From contig DSAS01000099.1 in the NCBI GenBank assembly GCA_011046365.1, positions 1 through 40,096 on the forward strand: 40,096 bases of DNA, given 5' to 3'. Position numbers and translations under genes: made by a program. Positions 34,314 to 40,096 of the stretch are shown piece after piece (the stretch's first letter is position 1; each line of letters opens with the position of its first letter). Origin of the DNA: Fidelibacterota bacterium (GTDB taxonomy: Bacteria > Fidelibacterota > UBA2242). The notes beneath the pieces are model-generated. The model was not told the origin of the DNA. It ran no database searches and saw nothing but the letters and a program-made list of their open reading frames with translations.

Positions 34314-36893
34314 CTACTTCAGCAGAATCATCTTATTAGTCTGCGTGAAGTTTTCCGCCTGTAGACGATAGAAATAGACTCCGGCGGAAACCGCCTGACC
34401 GTTCCGGTTCCGTCCGTCCCAGCGAATCTGATAGTAGCCGGCATCATATTCTTTGTCCGCCAGCACGGCGATCTTTTTACCCAATATATCGTAAACCGTC
34501 AATGACACTTGCGAACGACTCGGTACGTCAAACTGCAGCGTAGTTACCGGATTAAACGGATTGGGATAATTTGAATGCAAAGCAAAGGATTTCGGTAAAC
34601 CGGATTCTCCTTCGCCTACATTACTGACAACAATCGAGTTTTCAAAATTAACCGTTTGACCAGGAGAAAAACAGGAATCGTTCAGAGCCACCGTTTTATG
34701 CTGCACATAGGGATCGTCTTCGCTCAGGTCTCCATCCGGAAACAGCGTAATCGAGTTGTTGTTCCAGGTGGAATCCCGGACGTCAAACCGAATCTCGAAA
34801 TCGATTCCTTCAGCCGATTTAATGTGGGGATCCCCCTTGTACAGGCGACCCCGGTTCTGGATGTACATATCCTCCGTCCCGTCGGCAGAAACTAACAATA
34901 TGGCTTCATCGGTATTATTCAAACCATTTCCAAGACGATCAATAACATCAGACACAAATACTCGAGATTTAAGTGGGTTGACATTAAAACCGGGCACACC
35001 GGTGATATTGCCACCGGAAAAAATGACCACAATCTGACCCGGAGCCATGATATAGCCATCAGGGAAGGTAAAGGTTAATTCTTCGTCATCACCAACCCGC
35101 CACCCGGTCATATCCACATGATCGTTGGATATGTTAATAAGCTCAATAAATTCGTCCTGGTTGGAATCAATTATCCCATCACCATTGGCATCTTTATAGA
35201 CATCAAAATTGACCTCATTGATGACAATTCGGGGGGTGATCTGGACTCGCGGTACAAAGTGAGCCACCACATGCTGCGGCTTATTGATAGACATTGTAAG
35301 AGGATTCAATTTGCTTTTAAATCCTTCATCACTGTTGGTCCAATAGCCGAACGCGTGACCTTCACCGTAAATCGGCAGGGCGTTAAAGGTGACAACCTGG
35401 TTGTATTCGTACCGCGCCATGACTGTATCAATCTCCAGCGTCCCAACGCCTTCGGGGTCCATGCTCATCGTTACAACATAGGATAGATAGTCGGCACCGT
35501 CAATCGTCGTGCCCGCCGAAAAATTCACGGCGGCAACCTCGCTATGCACAACAAACGGGTCTTCCACTTCGGTATTGGCATCCTGGTTGCGGGTTATCGA
35601 GGCTCCCTGATCAGCCGCGGCAGCCGTTGTAATGGCAAATTCCCAGTCCATCCCTTCAACCACCGCAGAATTCGGCGCTCCTGCCGAGGCGGCACTGCCC
35701 ACCGCCAGATAGACATCCGAATAGCCGAGCCGCGATTTAAGGATAATATATTCTCCCGCCGCATCCAAGCCATCACCGATCGTACCATTGGCGGCAAAGA
35801 CCGCCGTTTTCAGCGGATCGGCGTCATAGCCCGGCAGACTGCTGACATCACCACCACCGACCACCGTCACAAATTTGTGTGGCGGAAGAAAGTATCCATC
35901 CGGGAAGGTGAAATTCAACGCCTCGTCATCACCCAGCTGCCAGCCGGAAAGATCAACCGCCTTATCGGCGATGTTGGCCAGCTCGACAAATTCATCCTTC
36001 AGATCGCTGACACCGTCACCGTTGACGTCATTACCAGTCTCATCCAGCAGAACCTCATTAATGATAATTTTTTCCGAATATACAATATCCACCCATTGCG
36101 GGGCGTCCACATAATCGTTAAAGTCGTTCCCCAATTTTCCGTCGAACAGACCAAAGGCGGCATCGTAGGCAACATAGCCTTCACCCTCGTCAAAATGCCA
36201 GAGCGCCATGGTATTGGCATCCGCTATAAAGGGCTCGGTGGGAACTTCAAAATCCTCAGTGTAGCGAACGACATTGGAAATCCGGAATTCGTCAATTGTA
36301 CCCCGAAAGCCGTCCCAGGTGGTAGACATCTGCTCCGTCGTCTGATTGCCGATCACAATCGGCATGTTGCCGCTCTCCACATCCAGCGGGGGATAGGTGT
36401 CATTAATCAGCCCTGACGGTGTTCGATCCGCCATCTGGACGCCGTCCACCCAGATGCGCATCGAATCGTTGACATCCCAGGTGACCGCTACATGATACCA
36501 GCGGGGTTGCCAGACCTGAATTTCGTATGTGTGCACTGAGGCGGTTTTACTCACGTCCTGAATCCAGGAGTGTAAATCGCCGGCTCCGGTCTGCCAGGCA
36601 ATCCCGAAATCGCCCTTGGCGGCGCCGCCCTGATTTTTTGAAATGATGTAGGTATAGGTATTGCCATGATTGTCCGAACGCAATGTCGAATCCAGTTTAA
36701 AGAAACACTCCACTGTTCCCTGATACACATGCTCCGGCCAATAGTCCACCGACTGGAGAACCAGCAGCCGGTCGTGCTCCCACCATTTATAGTGAAGCGC
36801 TTTGCCCCATTGTGCCGAGACTGTTCCGGAAAATAAAGCCATCACCAGAAACGTCACACAGAAATTTACGACTGTAGCATTTCTTTTTTTCAT
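34314..36893 (-). CDS. Secreted LamG plus two lamin-tail domains with T9SS tail
   Basis: An 859-residue surface protein. The signal peptide ends VSAQ (about residue 27). A LamG-type domain covers about 30-240 (GTVECFFKLDS, WYHVAVTWDVNDSMRIWVDG, GTIDEFRIS, ALWHFDEGEG). Two lamin-tail domains, each with a calcium-type D-x-N-G-D-G loop, lie at about 276-385 and 555-665; they share IINEV, DEFxEL, GWxxGDDE and FTFPDGY. Between them is a strand pair like InlB-type repeats (NKPQHVVAHFVPR). The sorting domain starts LHSNYPNPFNPVTTLQF and ends KMILLK. ATG 36893 is chosen because GGAGG lies five bases upstream. The PorV-like gene precedes it by 30 bases. Confidence 0.88.
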   Translation of the reverse strand: MKKRNATVVNFCVTFLVMALFSGTVSAQWGKALHYKWWEHDRLLVLQSVDYWPEHVYQGTVECFFKLDSTLRSDNHGNTYTYIISKNQGGAAKGDFGIAWQTGAGDLHSWIQDVSKTASVHTYEIQVWQPRWYHVAVTWDVNDSMRIWVDGVQMADRTPSGLINDTYPPLDVESGNMPIVIGNQTTEQMSTTWDGFRGTIDEFRISNVVRYTEDFEVPTEPFIADANTMALWHFDEGEGYVAYDAAFGLFDGKLGNDFNDYVDAPQWVDIVYSEKIIINEVLLDETGNDVNGDGVSDLKDEFVELANIADKAVDLSGWQLGDDEALNFTFPDGYFLPPHKFVTVVGGGDVSSLPGYDADPLKTAVFAANGTIGDGLDAAGEYIILKSRLGYSDVYLAVGSAASAGAPNSAVVEGMDWEFAITTAAAADQGASITRNQDANTEVEDPFVVHSEVAAVNFSAGTTIDGADYLSYVVTMSMDPEGVGTLEIDTVMARYEYNQVVTFNALPIYGEGHAFGYWTNSDEGFKSKLNPLTMSINKPQHVVAHFVPRVQITPRIVINEVNFDVYKDANGDGIIDSNQDEFIELINISNDHVDMTGWRVGDDEELTFTFPDGYIMAPGQIVVIFSGGNITGVPGFNVNPLKSRVFVSDVIDRLGNGLNNTDEAILLVSADGTEDMYIQNRGRLYKGDPHIKSAEGIDFEIRFDVRDSTWNNNSITLFPDGDLSEDDPYVQHKTVALNDSCFSPGQTVNFENSIVVSNVGEGESGLPKSFALHSNYPNPFNPVTTLQFDVPSRSQVSLTVYDILGKKIAVLADKEYDAGYYQIRWDGRNRNGQAVSAGVYFYRLQAENFTQTNKMILLK

Positions 36894-36923
36894 AAACACC
36901 TCCAAGTTTTTTTTAATAATTGG

Positions 36924-37997
36924 TCAAAATGATAATCCCACTGTAAAATGCTGGACATACGCCAGACGTCCCCAGTCAACAATCGCATAATCAAATCGCA
37001 ATGCTGTTTGCTGAAACAGCTTATAGTTGATGCCGGCTCCAAAGCTCAAACCGCTTTCCGCCTCTTGGTCAAACAGCGCCTCATATCCAATGCGCAGGAA
37101 AAACAGTTTTGCCAGAGCATACTCGCAGCCCACATTCAGGTATTCAACATTATTGCTGGGGTGTAACAGATCTACCGCCAGCGTCAAATCATTGTATTTA
37201 AAAGGTGAAAAAGAGTACGCCAGCCCGAACCGAAACAGCAGCGGCATCGGGAATGCATCGGTTTCCAGCATGGCATTAATTTTATCGTTGGAATAGTGAA
37301 TCGGGTCCTCGTCATGAGCCCGCCGAACATCACGACCAGCCAGGCGCATATCGGTCCCGAAATTGGAAATACTGGCGCCCAGATTCAGACCTTTTAATTG
37401 TGTTTTATAGAGCAAACCGATATCCACGGCATACCCCGCTGACGACATATGCCAGATCTGCTGACGCACATATTTCCCCGTTAGTCCGCATGCGAACCGG
37501 TCGGTGATCTTCAGACCGTAGGTCATAGCCAGCGCCAAATCCGAGGCGCTATAATACTCACCAGTCCCTTCAGGATACGTCACAGTGCGGACCGTCTGCT
37601 TATCGATGGCATTGAAAACCGACAGGCTAAATCCCACAATCTGACCATTACCCATCGGCACGATCCCGGCGGCATGGTCCAGTGACATGTCGGCGAACCA
37701 CTCGGTATGAGTGCCGGTCACGCTGATAGCGTCAATCTGGGTAATCCCCGCCGGATTCCAGTATAGCGCGGTCACGTCATTGGCTACCGCCGTAAAAGCA
37801 CTACCCATGGATAGCGCCCTGGCGCCGATTCCAATCTCCAGAAACTGGGCGGAGGACGATCCTTTCTTGTTGACCTCGCCCGTATAAATGAGTTCGGTGT
37901 ATTCCTCTTCCAGCTGTGCCCATAGATTTGAAATACTCACGCAAAACAGAGCGATCAATATTAATCTCAGTGGTAATTTTTGTTGCTTTCTATTCAT
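36924..37997 (-). CDS. PorV/PorQ-family outer-membrane protein
   Basis: A 357-residue beta-barrel protein. The signal peptide ends LWAQ. The opening block FLEIGIGARALSMGSAFTAVANDVTALYWNPAGI is the family hallmark (quoted in part, about 51-83). The remaining strands end in LAYVQHFTVGLSF, a C-terminal Phe typical of outer-membrane barrels. PorV is a T9SS outer-membrane component that receives cargo with type A C-terminal domains. It lies directly between two cargo-type genes (38024 and 34314), which fits a role in their surface delivery, though the family also has relatives of other function. AGAGGA lies five bases before the ATG. Confidence 0.85.
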   Translation of the reverse strand: MNRKQQKLPLRLILIALFCVSISNLWAQLEEEYTELIYTGEVNKKGSSSAQFLEIGIGARALSMGSAFTAVANDVTALYWNPAGITQIDAISVTGTHTEWFADMSLDHAAGIVPMGNGQIVGFSLSVFNAIDKQTVRTVTYPEGTGEYYSASDLALAMTYGLKITDRFACGLTGKYVRQQIWHMSSAGYAVDIGLLYKTQLKGLNLGASISNFGTDMRLAGRDVRRAHDEDPIHYSNDKINAMLETDAFPMPLLFRFGLAYSFSPFKYNDLTLAVDLLHPSNNVEYLNVGCEYALAKLFFLRIGYEALFDQEAESGLSFGAGINYKLFQQTALRFDYAIVDWGRLAYVQHFTVGLSF

Positions 37998-38023
37998 AAA
38001 ATCCTCTATTCAATCACGCCCTT

Positions 38024-40096
38024 TTACTTTATCAAAGCAAATTTGCCCACCTTCGAGCCTATGCCGGGAGCCTCTACATGATAGACATATATACCGTACG
38101 CCACAGTCAGCCCATCTTCCGAAACCAAATCCCAGGACTCAGCTCCTATTGACATCGGTGCCGAATGTCGGAGGGTTTTGACCAATTTCCCCGACACCGT
38201 GTAAATACGAATCGTACATTCTTGGGGTAAATTGACAAAATCAATCCGCCGTTCTCCCCTGCCACTGGCGAAAAACAGCGGCTTTTCCCAGGGAGCGCTG
38301 ACCACATAAGGATCGGGAACCACATAAATATCATTCAGATCCGCTTTCGCCTGCTTTTTGTCTATTGTTGATCCGCGCGTCGTAAAACGGATAGTGTCAT
38401 CGGCATTAAAAGGCTTGGTCACTTTAAAGTAAAATATATCGCCGTATTCCGGGTCAATCGCATTTTCAATCGTGTCCAGTTTGAAAATCCAGGCTACTTT
38501 CGATGCTGTGCCAAAATTATGAATTTCATGACAGATACTGATCTGATCGCCGCCATTGAGGCGGTTGTCTTTATGTACATATTCATAAAAGGCGAAATCC
38601 AGTTTGCGGTTGTAGGTCGTACTCCAGACCTGGAAATTTGCCGGGCGATTGGATTCGGTGTCCAGCGGATTGTAGAACGAGGTATCGGCATTATCTTCTA
38701 GAATCCGAATCTCAATGTCCTCCGGCAGGGTCCTACGTTTGGCATTGTCACTACTGGGACCGACGCGATAGGGCAGATTACAATCACCCACCTGCCAGCC
38801 ATGCTCAGTCACGTAGGAAGAATCATTGTAAAAATCAAAGCGCATACCCTCTCTGATATCCGTACTGATATCAAATTCATCATAGCGGTTACTCGCGTAT
38901 AGAATCTCGTTATCCGTTAAGTCCCGGATACAGATACCATTGGTAAAGCGACCGCCGGTTGTGTCGGAAAAGGTTACCTCATAACGATGTCCATCCTGAA
39001 CATCATCCGGTATGGCAAACACCACATCCAAATAGCCGGTTGCCAGACCAACATGTTCGTAGTCAGCCACCATATTTCCTTCAATATAACCGGCACTGCC
39101 TGCATTGGGCGTCACCACGGCACAATTGATATCCACAAATTCCACTTCGCCCAGAGCATCAATCTGAATTATTTTACTGCATTCGGTCGGATAGACCGGT
39201 GCGAGGGATGCCACTGTTGATAAGCCCCGCTCGTAAAAATCTTCATCATATCCCTTATCATAGGAACAGACAGCGTAAAAATAGCGCCGTCCGTTTTCCA
39301 CCGTGCTGTCAATAAAATGATACTGTAATCCACTGTCATCTCCCATATGAAAATGAACCCCTGTGCCCTCAATAGTAATCGGATGTAAACCGCTCAAACC
39401 GTCGGCTCTGTCAAACTGGGCAATCGGTTTCCAAAAGAGCTCGTTCCCGTAGGCATCGGTGATTGTTTTTACGTCATTAAAAGAGGGATCAGTGGAGCGG
39501 TAAACCAGATAGCCTTCAAAATCAGAACCGTAAATCGGATCAATGGAAAGTTCAGCCATCTTATCCCAGGTCAGAATGACTTTCTTATCTCGTGCTACGG
39601 CGCGCACATTGGGTTTCAGCGGCGGCTTTGTAAAATTATAATCTGCGTCATAAATTTTCTGCATCGTGCGTTTATTCTTTAAAATATCCTCAAAGTCGTT
39701 CCCAAACAGATTGGCAATGGCGAATTTCCTGGTTTGGGTTTTCGGCAATTTAAAATACCCTGAGCCGTAAAAGAATGCCAGATTCGTCACCGGAGGCGTC
39801 GAAAATAGTCCCGGCTGGAAAAAACGCCAGGCTCTCAGGTCATCCTTCATGTTGGTGGCATTGTTTAGTACAAAACTGGTCAAGCCAATCTGATCGGATT
39901 CATCATTATCGGTTTTCCCGAAATTCGGTTCTCCCTGGTCCGGCATTCCATTTGCTTCGGTGCCATCGGTATCCGGTCCTGGATAATCGTAGTCGTAGGG
40001 ACCAATGCCATCCGAACCGACATCGTCACCGATGAATTCCCCATAATCCCATTGTCCGTTGCCGTTTTCATCTACATAGCTGCGCCAATCACCATC
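38024..40096 (-). CDS. Large secreted FN3-containing T9SS-type protein (5' end outside window)
   Basis: The frame stays open to the window edge, so only the last 690 residues are present. The visible N-terminal part is an Asp/Gly/Asn-rich region with a calcium-type motif (VDENGNGQWDYGE, then further DG turns). An FN3-like unit follows (NVRAVARDKKVILTWDKMAE). The end has the segment IYVVPDPYVVSAPWE in place of YPNPFN, then TIRIYTVSGKLVKTLRHS, GIYVYHVEAPG and a final KFALIK, a variant sorting domain. No enzyme motif is visible. It is separated from the PorV-like gene by 26 bases and is probably co-transcribed with it. Confidence 0.8.
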   Translation of the reverse strand, partial: DGDWRSYVDENGNGQWDYGEFIGDDVGSDGIGPYDYDYPGPDTDGTEANGMPDQGEPNFGKTDNDESDQIGLTSFVLNNATNMKDDLRAWRFFQPGLFSTPPVTNLAFFYGSGYFKLPKTQTRKFAIANLFGNDFEDILKNKRTMQKIYDADYNFTKPPLKPNVRAVARDKKVILTWDKMAELSIDPIYGSDFEGYLVYRSTDPSFNDVKTITDAYGNELFWKPIAQFDRADGLSGLHPITIEGTGVHFHMGDDSGLQYHFIDSTVENGRRYFYAVCSYDKGYDEDFYERGLSTVASLAPVYPTECSKIIQIDALGEVEFVDINCAVVTPNAGSAGYIEGNMVADYEHVGLATGYLDVVFAIPDDVQDGHRYEVTFSDTTGGRFTNGICIRDLTDNEILYASNRYDEFDISTDIREGMRFDFYNDSSYVTEHGWQVGDCNLPYRVGPSSDNAKRRTLPEDIEIRILEDNADTSFYNPLDTESNRPANFQVWSTTYNRKLDFAFYEYVHKDNRLNGGDQISICHEIHNFGTASKVAWIFKLDTIENAIDPEYGDIFYFKVTKPFNADDTIRFTTRGSTIDKKQAKADLNDIYVVPDPYVVSAPWEKPLFFASGRGERRIDFVNLPQECTIRIYTVSGKLVKTLRHSAPMSIGAESWDLVSEDGLTVAYGIYVYHVEAPGIGSKVGKFALIK

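Noticed and set aside
35544-36416. Plus-strand open frame of 290 codons opposite the LamG/lamin-tail gene
   Set aside because: The minus strand encodes clear domains here; the plus-strand translation is Arg/His/Ile-rich and typical of an antisense frame.

Overview
The window looks like chromosome from an uncultured or little-studied Gram-negative bacterium of the FCB superphylum (KSB1, Calditrichota, Marinimicrobia or Ignavibacteria-like; the sequence alone does not settle which). Six predicted exported proteins end in a type IX secretion (T9SS) type A-like C-terminal domain, most with a YPNPFN motif and all with a final Lys. A PorV/PorQ-family outer-membrane protein is also present. TolC-type efflux and lipoproteins indicate a double membrane. 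No rRNA, tRNA, CRISPR array, insertion sequence or prophage gene was found. No gap between genes exceeds about 210 bases.

Left half (1-21065, all plus strand). It opens with the tail of a YfhO-like membrane protein, translationally coupled to an orphan sensor histidine kinase. A PtsN-like EIIA protein and a housekeeping run follow: hisS, a YhcC-type radical SAM protein, nth and folE. A more AT-rich gene for a secreted phosphodiester glycosidase with a T9SS tail comes next, then a tightly packed nfo-lipB-lipA set and a CCA-adding-type enzyme behind a good promoter/operator candidate. An operon for a MacAB-TolC-like exporter occupies 12554-19936: a Yip1 protein, TolC, the periplasmic adaptor, an unrecognised Trp/Asp-rich envelope protein, one ATPase and two paralogous FtsX-type permeases. 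Two single-domain receiver proteins end this half. One is intact; the other has lost the phospho-acceptor Asp and the conserved Lys. A matching 27-base element lies upstream of both.

Right half (21069-40096, all minus strand). Almost everything here is exported. In transcription order (right to left) there is first a surface-protein operon: a large FN3/T9SS protein cut by the window edge, the PorV-like protein, and a LamG plus two lamin-tail-domain cargo. It ends at a perfect 11-bp hairpin. The next operon encodes a LamG-like T9SS protein, a parvulin-like lipoprotein, a zinc phospholipase C/P1-nuclease-like protein, a Tat-exported metallophosphoesterase, and a metallophosphoesterase fused to a seven-repeat Asp-rich probable beta-propeller with a T9SS tail. 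Then follow a glutamate-racemase-like protein carrying a lipoprotein signal, a broken head-GIN (DUF2807) gene, and a CotH-kinase/lamin-tail T9SS protein.

The best candidates for undescribed biology are the exported racemase-like lipoprotein, the multi-route secreted phosphoesterase operon, the receiver/pseudo-receiver pair with a shared upstream element, and the Trp/Asp-rich protein inside the efflux operon.
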